A stretch of 64,000 nucleotides of DNA from JARRKC01 sp037388505 (GCA_037388505.1 JARRKC010000004.1:372001-436000); one strand, 5' to 3'; positions 43,667 to 53,863 are shown, numbered from the stretch's first letter. Notes: generated by a model not told the origin, from the sequence alone. Program-made: numbers and translations.

Positions 43667-45191
43667 GCTCTCCCTCCTCCATCCGGGTATGGCCGATCGG
43701 AGAATCGATCAGCAGCACCATAGAGGTCCCGTGGGGGATCCGCTCCAGGACCGGCTCGATACTCCGCAACACCGGCTGCGGAAAGAGTCCCAGCCAGCCG
43801 ATGGCTACGATCAGACAGCCCATGATCACCCATTCGCGAACGTTCAGATCGGCGAGTGTGACCGACTTCTCCGCCTTCCCCTGAAAGACCTTCTGGACGA
43901 TCCACAATGCATAGACCGTGGCCAGAATCAGCCCGATGACCGCGGCACCCGTCACGCCGGGTGCAACCCTCCAGGTGCCGATCAACACGAGGAACTCGCC
44001 GACGAAATTGCCCAGCCCGGGGAGACCCAGTGACGCCACCGCAAAGATCAGTGCCGTCGCGCCCATTCCCGGCATGACTCGCCACAGACCTCCCATCTTG
44101 TCCATGTCTCTCGTTCCCAGACGCTCCTGCATCAGCCCGGCAACGACGAACAACGCCCCCGTGCTGATACCGTGAGCCAGCATCTGCACCAGTACACCCT
44201 CCATGGCGAGTTGGCTGAAGGAGAACACTCCGAGGAGGACGAATCCCATGTGGCTGACGCTTGTATAGGCCACCAGCCTCTTGAGATCCGTCTGAGCGAA
44301 GGCCAGAATGGCACCGTAGAGGATTCCCACCACGCCGATGATCATCAGAGGCATGGCCATGTCATGCGAAGCCTCCGGGAACAGAGGAAGAACGAAGCGA
44401 AGGAGTCCGTACGCCCCCGTCTTGAGGAGAAGTCCGGCCAGGATCACGCTGCCTGCCGTCGAGGCCTGAGTGTGAGCGTCCGGAAGCCAGGTGTGAAGGG
44501 GAACCGCCGGCAACTTCACCAGAAAGGCCGCCAGAAAGCCCATCGCAAGCAGTCGGCCTGTGGAGGAACCGAGTGTGGTCCCGATCAGAGCCGAGTAGCT
44601 GAACGTGTAGACACCGCTTTGGGCGTGGTGCGCAAAATAGAGGCCCAGAATCGCAATCAGCATGAAGAGGCCGCTCAACTGAGTGAATATGAAGAACTTC
44701 AGCGAGGCATAGGTTCGGTTTTCGTGGCCCCAGATCGCGATCAAGAAATACATGGGAACGAGCATCAGCTCCCACAGAAAGTAGAAGAGAAACAGATCCA
44801 GGGAGATGAACACGCCCAGGATTCCGGCCAAGATCCAGAGCAGATTGAAATGGAAGAAACCCACCCGCTTGTCGATCTCACCCCATGAGACCAAGACGGA
44901 GACGATGCCCAGAAACAGCGTCAGAGCGACCAACCAGAAACTCAACCCATCCAGACCCAGTTCGATATTGATTCCGAACTGGGGAATCCAGGGCCAGGAG
45001 ACCCGCTCGAGCCATCCCGTTTCCGGGTTGAGTCCGAACAAGCCCCCCCAGAAGTTCGCCAGCAGCACAACCGAGTCCAGAAGCAGCGCCCCCAAGGCGA
45101 CATATCGCGCTCCAAGCGGGCTCCCCCGACCGATCAGCCAGGCGGCAAATCCACCAATAATCAGAATCAGAAACAGCCAAAGGAGAATCAT
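43659..45191 (-). CDS. nuoM: NADH-quinone oxidoreductase subunit M
   Basis: NuoM is an antiporter-like subunit of complex I with about 14 membrane helices over 510 residues. Core motifs: WELMLVPMYFLIAIWG (Glu of the proton channel), KLPAVPLHTWLPDAHTQAST and DLKRLVAYTSVSHMG. The start is ATG 45191, because it forms an ATGA overlap with the nuoL stop and begins directly with the first helix; the longer reading adds 46 basic residues that overlap nuoL. Confidence 0.97.
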   Translation of the reverse strand: MILLWLFLILIIGGFAAWLIGRGSPLGARYVALGALLLDSVVLLANFWGGLFGLNPETGWLERVSWPWIPQFGINIELGLDGLSFWLVALTLFLGIVSVLVSWGEIDKRVGFFHFNLLWILAGILGVFISLDLFLFYFLWELMLVPMYFLIAIWGHENRTYASLKFFIFTQLSGLFMLIAILGLYFAHHAQSGVYTFSYSALIGTTLGSSTGRLLAMGFLAAFLVKLPAVPLHTWLPDAHTQASTAGSVILAGLLLKTGAYGLLRFVLPLFPEASHDMAMPLMIIGVVGILYGAILAFAQTDLKRLVAYTSVSHMGFVLLGVFSFSQLAMEGVLVQMLAHGISTGALFVVAGLMQERLGTRDMDKMGGLWRVMPGMGATALIFAVASLGLPGLGNFVGEFLVLIGTWRVAPGVTGAAVIGLILATVYALWIVQKVFQGKAEKSVTLADLNVREWVIMGCLIVAIGWLGLFPQPVLRSIEPVLERIPHGTSMVLLIDSPIGHTRMEEGEHE

Positions 45192-47074
45192 AGAATCACC
45201 AATAAGACGATGATTCCCGAAATCGCGCCGATGACGATTCCGGTGGTGTACCAGCGGAGCTTCCCGGACTGGGTGCGGTGCAGAACCACGTGCAGTGCTT
45301 CGCTCAACCGAGCCAGACCGGTGGGCCACAAGTCGACGACGTCTCCCCGGTTGACGTGAGCCAACGCCATATACGGCCGGACGAGCACGCGGTCATAGAG
45401 CCAGTCGAAGCCCCAGCCTGCGAACCAGAATTCTCGCAGCGCCCTGCCCAAACCGGCGGCGGTCAAAGACTCTGGAATTCGGGGGACCCGGACGTAGAGC
45501 AGGTAGACGATGAAGATGCCGAGCAAGCCGAGGCCGGCCGCACCGACCTGAAGGAGCAATTCGGTTGCTCCGGCATGGGGCGCTTCCATCGTGGGGAGCA
45601 CCCGTCCGAGGAAGTTCGAGAACAGGTGGATGCCACCCAGACTGCCGGGTGTCTCGAGATAACCGGTCAGAACCGAAAGCGCCGCCAGGACCACGAGCGG
45701 GATCAATACCGGTATCGAAGTCTTCTTCTCGAAGGGAGACTTGAGTTCACCGAAGAAGGCCACGAAGACCATCCGAAACGTGTACATTCCGGTCAGAAAC
45801 GCACCAAAAGCGCCGGCCGCCCAGAGTGCCGGCCCTCCGACCGGTGATGACCAGGCCTTCCACAGAATCAGATCCTTGCTGTAGAAGCCGCCCGTCACGA
45901 GAGGAAATGCCGACAGTGAAGCCGACGCGATCAGAAACGTCCAGAAGGTCACCGGAAGCCGTTTGCGCAACCCGCCCATCTTGAAAATGTCGTGTTCCTC
46001 ATGCATGGAAGCAATCACCACCCCGGCACCCAGAAAGAGGAGAGACTTGAAACACGCATGAGTCACGAAGTGGAAAAGCGCCGCCGTCCAGGATCCCACT
46101 CCCAGGCCCAGAAACATGTAGCCGATCTGACTGATCGTCGAGTAGGCGAGCACTCGTTTGATGTCGCGCTGAGCCAGGCCTGCAAAGCCGGCCATCAGCA
46201 GGGTCGCAGCTCCGGTTATGGCCACTGCTTCCATGGCAGCAGGCGCCAGTTGGAACAGGATGTGGGTTCGAGCGATCAGGTAGACGCCCGCCGTCACCAT
46301 CGTGGCCGCATGGATCAACGCGCTGACCGGAGTGGGGCCCGCCATGGCATCGGGCAGCCAGGTCTGCAGCGGCAGCTGGGCGCTCTTGCCCATGGCGCCG
46401 ATCAGAACGAGGAATGCGACCCCGGTTGCCAATGAAGACCCTGTCGCCCAGCTCTGTGCGGCTCGCTCCATCAGCAGTTGAATATTGAGCGTCCCCACGT
46501 TCTGAAAGATCAGAAAGAGGCCCAGCGCCAGTGCGGCGTCGCCCACCCGCGTGACCACGAAAGCCTTGCGTGCCGCATGACCGTTCGCCGGGTCGGTGTA
46601 CCAGAATCCGATCAACAGGTAGCTGCAAAGCCCCACGCCCTCCCAGCCCAGATACAGAAGCACCAGGTTGTCCGCCAGCACGAGCATCAGCATCGAGCCG
46701 ATGAAGAGCTCCATGTAGGCAAAAAACCGGCTGTACCCTTCACTCTCTTCCATGTAGCGGGTCGAATAGAGCAGGATCAGGGAACCGACGACGGTCACCA
46801 CCAGGGACATCACCGACGACACGGGATCCAGGTAGAGCCCGACGTTGATGTTGAACCCGAAGGTATCCATCCAGCGCCAGAGGACCTGGGTCAAAACGGG
46901 AGGGCCTGACGCCGGAAGAGCCGCCACCGAGAGAATTGTCAGGACCGCCGAGAAACCTCCGGCTCCGCAACTGATCACTGCGACCGCCCACTTCGGCAAA
47001 CGCCGTCCCACGAGAGCCAGCAGCACGAATGCCGCATAGGGGGAAGCGGGTATCAACCACAGCAACTCAGACAT
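45188..47074 (-). CDS. nuoL: NADH-quinone oxidoreductase subunit L
   Basis: NuoL is the distal antiporter-like subunit and carries the long lateral helix. The 628 residues contain the proton-channel segments (GWEGVGLCSYLLIGFW, KSAQLPLQTWLPDAMAGPTPVSALIHAATMV, DIKRVLAYSTISQIGYM), and the C-terminal part (about 490-628) holds the linker, an amphipathic region and an anchoring helix. The ATG is 2 nt after the nuoK stop. Ends with an ATGA overlap to nuoM. Confidence 0.97.
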   Translation of the reverse strand: MSELLWLIPASPYAAFVLLALVGRRLPKWAVAVISCGAGGFSAVLTILSVAALPASGPPVLTQVLWRWMDTFGFNINVGLYLDPVSSVMSLVVTVVGSLILLYSTRYMEESEGYSRFFAYMELFIGSMLMLVLADNLVLLYLGWEGVGLCSYLLIGFWYTDPANGHAARKAFVVTRVGDAALALGLFLIFQNVGTLNIQLLMERAAQSWATGSSLATGVAFLVLIGAMGKSAQLPLQTWLPDAMAGPTPVSALIHAATMVTAGVYLIARTHILFQLAPAAMEAVAITGAATLLMAGFAGLAQRDIKRVLAYSTISQIGYMFLGLGVGSWTAALFHFVTHACFKSLLFLGAGVVIASMHEEHDIFKMGGLRKRLPVTFWTFLIASASLSAFPLVTGGFYSKDLILWKAWSSPVGGPALWAAGAFGAFLTGMYTFRMVFVAFFGELKSPFEKKTSIPVLIPLVVLAALSVLTGYLETPGSLGGIHLFSNFLGRVLPTMEAPHAGATELLLQVGAAGLGLLGIFIVYLLYVRVPRIPESLTAAGLGRALREFWFAGWGFDWLYDRVLVRPYMALAHVNRGDVVDLWPTGLARLSEALHVVLHRTQSGKLRWYTTGIVIGAISGIIVLLVIL

Positions 47075-47076
47075 AG

Positions 47077-47385
47077 CTATCCCTGTAGATCACGGGCCTG
47101 GTCCGTATCCAGATTCTGGTAACGTTTGTAGAATTGAAGCACCAGGGCGAGACCCACGGAAACCTCCGCAGCCGCCACACTCAAAATGAAGATGAACATC
47201 ACTTGTCCGTCGGGCTGTCCCCAGCCATAGCCTGCCGCAATGAAGGCCAGACCCGCGGCGTTCAGCATGATCTCGACCGACATCAGCATGAAGATGATGT
47301 TTCGACGGACCAGCACACCGACGGTGCCGAGTGCGAACAGGAATCCAGCCAGGAACAAACCGTACTCGGCGGGTATCGCGCTCAT
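47077..47385 (-). CDS. nuoK: NADH-quinone oxidoreductase subunit K
   Basis: NuoK is a small three-helix complex I subunit. The 102 residues match the family, with the two conserved membrane glutamates in MSVEIMLNAAGL and AAAEVSVGLALVL, which belong to the proton-transfer path. It starts with an ATGA overlap against the nuoJ stop. Confidence 0.97.
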   Translation of the reverse strand: MSAIPAEYGLFLAGFLFALGTVGVLVRRNIIFMLMSVEIMLNAAGLAFIAAGYGWGQPDGQVMFIFILSVAAAEVSVGLALVLQFYKRYQNLDTDQARDLQG

Positions 47386-47882
47386 CGGCCGTCACCTTCC
47401 CTTCGTCCCAGATGGTAGGCGCCCACCAGACCGGCCAACAGGAGAAAGGACGCCAGTTCCACCGCAATGATGTAGGGACCATACAGAGCGGCACCCACGG
47501 CCCACGGAGCGATGTACACCGAGGGCGCCGGTCCTCCGACGCCGGAGAACAGAACATAGCCCAACTCGATCAGCAGAACGAGAGCGAGGATCCCGGGGCC
47601 CTGCCACATACGGGGCTCCAGCAGCCGGCGTTCCTCCTCCGACGCCGCAGGTCCCAGATTGAGCATCATGACCACGAAAATGAAGAGCACCATGATGGCG
47701 CCCGCGTAGACGATCACTTCCAGAGCCGCGGCGAATGGGGAGCCGAGGAGATAGAAGACCAGCGCCACGGAGAGCAGTGAGACCACGAGATACAGCAGAG
47801 CATGCACCGCATTGACCCGAGTGATGACGAGCAGTGTCGATATGATGGCAACCAGTGACGCCAGATAGAAAACGATCAGCAT
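47382..47882 (-). CDS. nuoJ: NADH-quinone oxidoreductase subunit J
   Basis: NuoJ is a five-helix complex I membrane subunit. Over 166 residues it has the conserved EVIVYAGAIMVLFIFVVMML segment (including the pi-bulge tyrosine). The start is ATG 47882 (MLIVFYLASL), with GGAGAG upstream; the longer reading (MMFAVCFPED...) overlaps the nuoI 3' end and adds a hydrophilic tail. It begins 25 nt after the nuoI stop. Confidence 0.96.
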   Translation of the reverse strand: MLIVFYLASLVAIISTLLVITRVNAVHALLYLVVSLLSVALVFYLLGSPFAAALEVIVYAGAIMVLFIFVVMMLNLGPAASEEERRLLEPRMWQGPGILALVLLIELGYVLFSGVGGPAPSVYIAPWAVGAALYGPYIIAVELASFLLLAGLVGAYHLGRREGDGR

Positions 47883-47907
47883 TCCAGCTCTCCCATGACC
47901 AGAGTCG

Positions 47908-48441
47908 TCAAAGTCCTCGGGGAAGCAGACTGCGAACATCAACGGGGGGCGATTCGCTTTCCGCTTCGCCTTTGTCCTTTCCCCCGATGGCCAGTCCTGC
48001 CACCCGATAGAAGTTGTATCCCGGATACTTGCCCGGGCCGGCGATCGTGAGATCCTCCTTTTCGTAGACCAGGTTGGGACGTTCGTATTCGCACATCTCG
48101 GGGTCGGGTGTCAGCTGAATGGCATAGGTCGGGCATGCCTCCTCACAGAGCCCGCAGAAGATGCAGCGCGAGAAATTGATCCTGAAGAACTCGGGATACC
48201 GTCGACCGTGTTGGTCCTCGGTTGCCTGTAAGGCGATGCAATCCACCGGACAGGCGACCGCGCAAAGGTAGCAGGCGACACATCGTTCCTCACCGTCCGG
48301 ATCCCTGGAGAGAATGATCCGGCCCCGCAACCGGGGTGCAAAATAGTTCTTCTGATCGGGGTACTGGACGGTCACCCGTCGTCTGAAGGCGTGCAGGAAG
48401 ACCAACCAGGCTGATTTGACCAACCGAAATGCTTTTCTCAT
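47908..48441 (-). CDS. nuoI: NADH-quinone oxidoreductase subunit I
   Basis: NuoI is the ferredoxin-like subunit with clusters N6a and N6b. Both 4Fe-4S motifs are complete: CVACYLCAVACPVDC and CIFCGLCEEACPTYA. The 177 residues are typical. The start is ATG 48441 (MRKAFRLVKSAW), forming an ATGA overlap with the nuoH stop; the longer reading overlaps nuoH by 200 nt. Confidence 0.97.
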   Translation of the reverse strand: MRKAFRLVKSAWLVFLHAFRRRVTVQYPDQKNYFAPRLRGRIILSRDPDGEERCVACYLCAVACPVDCIALQATEDQHGRRYPEFFRINFSRCIFCGLCEEACPTYAIQLTPDPEMCEYERPNLVYEKEDLTIAGPGKYPGYNFYRVAGLAIGGKDKGEAESESPPVDVRSLLPRGL

Positions 48442-49391
48442 GACGTGTAGAGAATGATCCCCCCCGTGATGATCAAGTTGAGCAGGGCAATCGGGAGCAG
48501 CACCTTCCAGCCATAACTCATCAACTGGTCGAACCGGGGACGAGGAAAGGTCGCGCGCAGCAGGAAGAAGCTGGCCATGAAGACGCACATCTTGCCGAAG
48601 AACCAGACAACCGGTGGAAAGAAGGGCCCCAGCCACCCACCGAAGAACAGAGTCGTGATCAGGGCGGACATCAGGATGATTCCCATGTACTCCCCGACGA
48701 AGAACATGCCGAATTTCATCGACGAATATTCCGTGTGATAGCCGGCCACGAGTTCACTCTCCGCCTCAGGCAAATCGAAGGGGAGTCTGTGAGTCTCTGC
48801 CAGACCGGCAATGTAAAAGATGACGAGCCCAAAGAACTGCGGGATACAGAACCACATGCCGCGCTGTGCCTCCACGATATCCCTGAGATTGAACGAGCCG
48901 GCCATCAGGACCACCCCCATCAGAGAAAGCCCCATGAACACCTCGTAGCTGATCATCTGAGCCGCACTTCGCATTCCTCCGATCAGCGAGTACTTGCTTC
49001 CCGACGCCCAGCCCGCCAGGACCACACTGTAGGCTCCCATCGACGACATGGCGAGGAAGAACAGGAGACCGATGTTCAGGTCGGCGACCGAAATGATCGG
49101 AGAAAACGGAATCACCGCGAATGTGAAGAGAACGGTGATGACGACAATGGCCGGCGCGAGAATGAAGACGGGGCGGTCGGCAAACGGAGGAATCCAGTCC
49201 TCTTTGACGAACAGCTTGACGGCGTCGGCAAGCCCCTGCAGGATCCCGAAGGGCCCCACCCGATTGGGTCCGTACCGGTCCTGCCACAGGCCCAGCAGCC
49301 TTCGTTCCAGCCAGGTCAGGAGCCCCGCCAGATTCAGGACGAACAGAAGCACGCCGACGATGATCAGGAGCCGTATGATGATCTCGTTCAT
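48438..49391 (-). CDS. nuoH: NADH-quinone oxidoreductase subunit H
   Basis: NuoH links the hydrophilic and membrane arms of complex I and forms part of the quinone cavity. The 317 residues have eight or nine membrane helices. Conserved segments: ERRLLGLWQDRYGPNRVGP near 29-47, AETHRLPFDLPEAESELVAG near 205 (the E-channel) and the basic RATFPRPRFDQLM loop. ATGA overlaps join it to nuoG and nuoI. Confidence 0.98.
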   Translation of the reverse strand: MNEIIIRLLIIVGVLLFVLNLAGLLTWLERRLLGLWQDRYGPNRVGPFGILQGLADAVKLFVKEDWIPPFADRPVFILAPAIVVITVLFTFAVIPFSPIISVADLNIGLLFFLAMSSMGAYSVVLAGWASGSKYSLIGGMRSAAQMISYEVFMGLSLMGVVLMAGSFNLRDIVEAQRGMWFCIPQFFGLVIFYIAGLAETHRLPFDLPEAESELVAGYHTEYSSMKFGMFFVGEYMGIILMSALITTLFFGGWLGPFFPPVVWFFGKMCVFMASFFLLRATFPRPRFDQLMSYGWKVLLPIALLNLIITGGIILYTS

Positions 49392-52105
49392 CCGCTCTCC
49401 CCTTTTCGCCGGATCACGACCCAGGTACCCGGTTCGATCCGCAGCCCTTCCAGCACCGGAACGCCGACCAGACCCACCGGCAACCAGGACAGGATGCGAA
49501 CCGGCAATTCCCGGCCTTTTCCTCCTATCTCGACCTCAACCGTATCCGAGTCGGCAAGTCCCAGCTTTTCCGCATCTCCGCTGCTGACTCCCGCATAGGG
49601 CTTGGCGGCAACTTCCGACACGCCCGGCGACATCGTGCTGAATCGCTCCGATCCGTGAATGTGATACAGCGGCACCGCCAGCCAGGCTCCCTGCCGGGCC
49701 TCGAAACGACTGGGAATGTCCCGATAGAACTGGACAGGTTCGTTGCTTTCGGGAGCAATGAGCCGGAGACCCGGATCGCCTCCCCGCAACGGCCCACCCA
49801 CTTCCTCCTGGAACTTGTTCAGAGACTGAACGGAATTCCATCCCGGAGACCAGTACTCCCGAATGAGGGGTGAAGGAGGCATCCCTTCGTAGCCCTCCAT
49901 GGAGAACGACAGCGGCGAATCCGGATCCCAGGGAGGCCTGGGTTCGTGTACGTCCTCGTTCGCGTGCATGGCCGTTCGCCCACTGTAGCGGTGCGATTGC
50001 CGGGGAAGCCGCTGCCCTGCGATCCGAAACCCGGCAGGCGGCGCAAGCGAGCCGATCCCTGCAAAAGCCGGGATCTCAGCTTCGATCGCCGCATCGATCT
50101 CATCGAGACTCTTCGGATTCGGACCTTCTGAGTGGACGACCGACTGAAGAGCGACCAGGCTGCGCCAGCTTTCGGGCAGGTTCGGGTCCCTGTTGAACAC
50201 CTGGTAGAAGCGTTGGGCCCGACCTTCGAAACTGACGAACGTACCGTCCGACTCGGCGAACGTCCCAGCGGGGAGCACCACATGAGCCAGACCGGACGTC
50301 CTGCTTTCGGTGTGATCGACCAGAATCACTCGCTCGGCCTTCTCCAAGGCCCGTTCAACGAGATCGGCGTCGAATCTCTGAAAGAGATCATTCTCGAGAA
50401 TCAGCAGGGTCCCGCCCGCCTTCTCGAGTCGTTCCAGGGCAAACCGTCCGGGATTGCCGCCCATCATGGCCATGCCCATGCTGTTGCATTCGGGGACTAC
50501 GAGTCCGAGCCCTGCGGGACGTTCTGGCTTCGACAGGGCGGCGGCGACATTCCAAGCCGCGTGAAGAATGTGCAGATTCCCTAAACTGAGACCACTGATC
50601 ACGACGGGATTCTCAGCCTGATCGAGGGCGCGGGCGATTTCTTCCGCCCGCTGCCGCACGTCGCGGCTCAACCGCGAAACTTCAACTCCCGATCCCAGCG
50701 CTTCCGCAATTGCATAGCCCAGTCGGGCGATGTCGTCGGGACCCGCCTTGTAGGTCCCCGTGGCTATGGCATCCAGTTTCGTGGCACATGGAACGGCCAG
50801 ATGGAGCGGTCCTTTGGCTTGCTGAATCACCTCGCGAACGGCGGCGTCATGCCAGTCCGGAATCTTCCGAGGCCGTGAGATCTCCCGGATCGGCTTTCGC
50901 AGGACGGACAGGTGCAAGGCCAAATCCAGCCGAGGCGCGGTATTCGTAAGATCCTCTCCCAGCACCAGAACGGCATCGGCCTGTTCCACTTCCTGGACCG
51001 ACGCCGCATGGGCCGGACCTTGCCGCAGGAGTTTTACGGCCTCCTGCAGCAGTGCATATTCGGAGTCCGAGACGCCCAGGTGGAAGTTGTCCGCGCCTAC
51101 GAGCTGGCGCAGTGCGAAATTGGCTTCCAGTGATGCCCGGGGCGAGCCGATTCCGATCAACGACGTCGCGCCGGACAAGTACTCCGACAGTTTTTGGTAG
51201 ACCGAGGACTGATCGAGTGTCTGAGACTCGGTTCCTCCCGGCACCCTCCACCTGGGCTTGCGAATCCTGTCGTCTCCATTGACGAACTCGTAGCCGAAAC
51301 GGCCTCGATCGCAGAGAAAGTAGCCGTTGACCTTGGAATTGAAGCGGTTGCGGATCCGGCGCAACGTCCCGTATCGCTCACCGGGAATCGTGTTGCAGCC
51401 AACTCCGCAGTGCACACAGATTGAAGGAGCCGTCTGGAGATCCCATTTTCGCGTGAAGTGACGCTTCAAGGTCTTGTCCGTGAACACACCGGTCGGACAG
51501 ATTTCCACGAGATTCCCGCTGAATTCCCGCTCCAGCACCCCGTCGGTGCGGCGACCGAAGTAGACATGATCGTGCGCTCCGAACACCTGGAGATCTCCGC
51601 CTCCCGCCAAGTCGCGGTAGAAGCGGATGCAGCGGTAGCACTGGATACAACGATTCATCTCGTGATTGATGAAAGGACCGAGATACTGATTGGGATATGT
51701 GCGCTTGGTGAAACGGTACTCGCGGTAGCACTGGCCGGTCATGAGCGTCATATCCTGGAGGTGGCACTCTCCTCCTTCGTCACAGACCGGACAGTCGTGA
51801 GGGTGATTGACCATCAGCCACTCCGTGACCGACCTGCGGAACTCCCGGGCCTCGGGGTCCTCGATGGAGAAGACCTGTCCATCCGCGACCCCGGTCATGC
51901 AGGACATGACGATCTGGCCTTTCTCGTCCTCCTCGTCCTTGAACTGCTTGACGGCGCACAGGCGGCAGGCACCGACCGAACCCATGGCGGGGTGCCAGCA
52001 GAAGTAGGGGATGTCCAGGCCGAGCGACAGCGCCGTATGGAGAAGGTTGCGTCCTTCCTCCACCTCATAGACGCGTCCGTCGATCTTGATCGTGACCATC
52101 TTCAT
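49388..52105 (-). CDS. nuoG: NADH-quinone oxidoreductase subunit G
   Basis: NuoG carries several iron-sulfur clusters in the hydrophilic arm. The N-terminus binds 2Fe-2S (cysteines in CWHPAMGSVGACRLC and MSC), then HPHDCPVCDEGGEC (N5, His ligand present) and CIQCYRC with CPTG (N4). The molybdopterin-like domain keeps the fourth set CVHCGVGC plus a later cysteine (CDRGRFG), so the optional N7 cluster is retained, as in E. coli and Thermus. The C-terminal part (about 270-905) is a cofactor-free molybdopterin-oxidoreductase fold. The start is ATG 52105, because it forms an ATGA overlap with nuoF; a GTG four codons earlier is less likely. Length 905. Confidence 0.96.
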   Translation of the reverse strand: MKMVTIKIDGRVYEVEEGRNLLHTALSLGLDIPYFCWHPAMGSVGACRLCAVKQFKDEEDEKGQIVMSCMTGVADGQVFSIEDPEAREFRRSVTEWLMVNHPHDCPVCDEGGECHLQDMTLMTGQCYREYRFTKRTYPNQYLGPFINHEMNRCIQCYRCIRFYRDLAGGGDLQVFGAHDHVYFGRRTDGVLEREFSGNLVEICPTGVFTDKTLKRHFTRKWDLQTAPSICVHCGVGCNTIPGERYGTLRRIRNRFNSKVNGYFLCDRGRFGYEFVNGDDRIRKPRWRVPGGTESQTLDQSSVYQKLSEYLSGATSLIGIGSPRASLEANFALRQLVGADNFHLGVSDSEYALLQEAVKLLRQGPAHAASVQEVEQADAVLVLGEDLTNTAPRLDLALHLSVLRKPIREISRPRKIPDWHDAAVREVIQQAKGPLHLAVPCATKLDAIATGTYKAGPDDIARLGYAIAEALGSGVEVSRLSRDVRQRAEEIARALDQAENPVVISGLSLGNLHILHAAWNVAAALSKPERPAGLGLVVPECNSMGMAMMGGNPGRFALERLEKAGGTLLILENDLFQRFDADLVERALEKAERVILVDHTESRTSGLAHVVLPAGTFAESDGTFVSFEGRAQRFYQVFNRDPNLPESWRSLVALQSVVHSEGPNPKSLDEIDAAIEAEIPAFAGIGSLAPPAGFRIAGQRLPRQSHRYSGRTAMHANEDVHEPRPPWDPDSPLSFSMEGYEGMPPSPLIREYWSPGWNSVQSLNKFQEEVGGPLRGGDPGLRLIAPESNEPVQFYRDIPSRFEARQGAWLAVPLYHIHGSERFSTMSPGVSEVAAKPYAGVSSGDAEKLGLADSDTVEVEIGGKGRELPVRILSWLPVGLVGVPVLEGLRIEPGTWVVIRRKGESG

Positions 52106-53385
52106 TTCCAGGGACACCTCTTCTCCTCGACGTGGCGACGGAAGTCATCCTCGAAGTACTCCAGGCCCGATCCGAGCGGCATGGCTGCGCCCGGGGCCAG
52201 AGCACAGAAGGTGTGCCCGGGGCTCAGCAGCTTGGCATGCTTCTTTAGACGCTCGATATCCTCCATTAGCCCCTGCCCCTCCTCCAGAGCTGTCAGCGTT
52301 TTCTCAATCCACGGAAGCCCCTCGCGGCACGGCGTGCACCAACCGCAAGACTCTTGTGCAAAGAAATGCTCCAGGCTGACCAGCATGCCCACAGGGCAGC
52401 GACCATCGTCGAGTACGATGGCGCAGCCGGTGCCGAGGCTTTTCCCTGCTTTGCCCGTCGCCGTGAAGTCGAGAGGAAGATCCAGGTGCTCGTCGACCAG
52501 GAAGGACGTCGATGCCCCGCCGGGCAAGGCCCCACGAAACTTCAGACCGTCCCGAAAGCCCCCGGCGCGGTCCAGAAGCTCGCCCAGGGTTGTCCCCATG
52601 GGAAGTTCCCAGGCTCCTGGATGCTTGACTCTGCCGCTGACTCCATAGATCTTCGATCCTCCGTCCTCGGTTCGGCTCAGCTCCTTGAACCACTGAGCGC
52701 CATGACGGATGATGCCGGGAACGCTGGAGAGCGTTTCCACGTTGTTGACGACCGTCGGCTGCCCAAACAGCCCGCTGACTCCAGGATAGGGGGGCTTGGA
52801 TCGGGGAGTGGCCTGCCGGCCTTCCAGAGAATTGAGCAAGCCGGTCTCCTCCCCGCACATGTACCGACCGGAACTCATGTGAAGATGGACATCCAGGCTG
52901 AGGTCGCTGCCCAAAATGTTCTTCCCGAGGTAGCCGGCCTCATAGGCTTCCGCCACCGCCCTTTCGAGCGCACGTTGGCTCGTCTTGTAGGCCCACCGCA
53001 GGAAGATGAAGCTGAACCGCGCTTGGATCGCATAGGCACAGAGGATGCAGCCTTCGATTAACAAATGGGGATCCCGCTCCATCAACAGGCGATCCTTGAA
53101 AGTCCCCGGCTCCATCTCGTCAGCGTTGGCAACCACGTACTTGGGTTGTGGGGCATTCTCGCCTGTGGGGACGAAGCCCCACTTCATCCCGGTCGGAAAT
53201 CCCGCTCCGCCGCGTCCCCTCAAATTCGACTTCTTGACCTCTTCGATCACCTCTCGAGGGGACATTCGGCCGAGCACCTTGCGCACAGCCTGGTATCCAC
53301 CGCCCGCCTCGTACTCCTTCAGACTGACCGGCTCGCGATCCTTGCGCATGCGCCCGGTTAAAGGCTGTTCTTCTTTGCTACTCAT
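52102..53385 (-). CDS. nuoF: NADH-quinone oxidoreductase subunit F
   Basis: NuoF is the NADH dehydrogenase subunit: it binds NADH, FMN and the N3 cluster. The 427 residues show the FMN/NADH glycine-rich segment (RGRGGAGFPTGMKW), NADEMEPGTFKDR, CGEETGLLNSLEG, and the 4Fe-4S motif SCGWCTPCREG with a later cysteine (TFCALAPGA). It overlaps nuoE by 8 nt and nuoG by 4 nt. Cytoplasmic side. Confidence 0.97.
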   Translation of the reverse strand: MSSKEEQPLTGRMRKDREPVSLKEYEAGGGYQAVRKVLGRMSPREVIEEVKKSNLRGRGGAGFPTGMKWGFVPTGENAPQPKYVVANADEMEPGTFKDRLLMERDPHLLIEGCILCAYAIQARFSFIFLRWAYKTSQRALERAVAEAYEAGYLGKNILGSDLSLDVHLHMSSGRYMCGEETGLLNSLEGRQATPRSKPPYPGVSGLFGQPTVVNNVETLSSVPGIIRHGAQWFKELSRTEDGGSKIYGVSGRVKHPGAWELPMGTTLGELLDRAGGFRDGLKFRGALPGGASTSFLVDEHLDLPLDFTATGKAGKSLGTGCAIVLDDGRCPVGMLVSLEHFFAQESCGWCTPCREGLPWIEKTLTALEEGQGLMEDIERLKKHAKLLSPGHTFCALAPGAAMPLGSGLEYFEDDFRRHVEEKRCPWK

Positions 53386-53863
53386 AAGCTTTCAGGATTT
53401 CGTCCACCTTCTCCAGCGTCAGGTCCCCATGGAAATCCGTGTCCACGATCATGACCGGCGCATGGTCGCACGCTCCCAGGCAGGGGGCCGGCAGGAGCGT
53501 GAACCGCCGGTCCGGAGTCGTCTCTCCGAAGCCGATTCCGAGCGTTTTGCCCAAATGAGCCACGATGCTCTTGTAGTCCAGCAACCAGCAACTCACGCCG
53601 TCACAAATCAGAATCACGTGCCGCCCGACGGCCTTGCGAAAGATCAGGCTGTAGAAGGTGGACACGGCATCCACCTCATCAGGAGGCATCTCGAGCAGAT
53701 CGGCGATGTCCGTGATCGCATCATCGGAGACCCAGCCCCGGTGCCGATTGACGATGCTCAGTGCTTCGAGACAGACATTGCGTTTTGCCGGGTATCGCCC
53801 GAAAGCTTCCTCGATTTCCTTGACTTCCTCATTCGACAGCATCTCGACAATCGCTCTCCTCAT
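53378..53863 (-). CDS. nuoE: NADH-quinone oxidoreductase subunit E
   Basis: NuoE is the 24-kDa-type subunit with the 2Fe-2S cluster N1a. The 161 residues have a helical N-terminal domain and a thioredoxin-like fold. The four cluster cysteines are present as CDGVSC and CLGAC, spaced as the family requires. The start ATG overlaps the nuoCD stop (ATGA). Confidence 0.96.
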   Translation of the reverse strand: MRRAIVEMLSNEEVKEIEEAFGRYPAKRNVCLEALSIVNRHRGWVSDDAITDIADLLEMPPDEVDAVSTFYSLIFRKAVGRHVILICDGVSCWLLDYKSIVAHLGKTLGIGFGETTPDRRFTLLPAPCLGACDHAPVMIVDTDFHGDLTLEKVDEILKAYE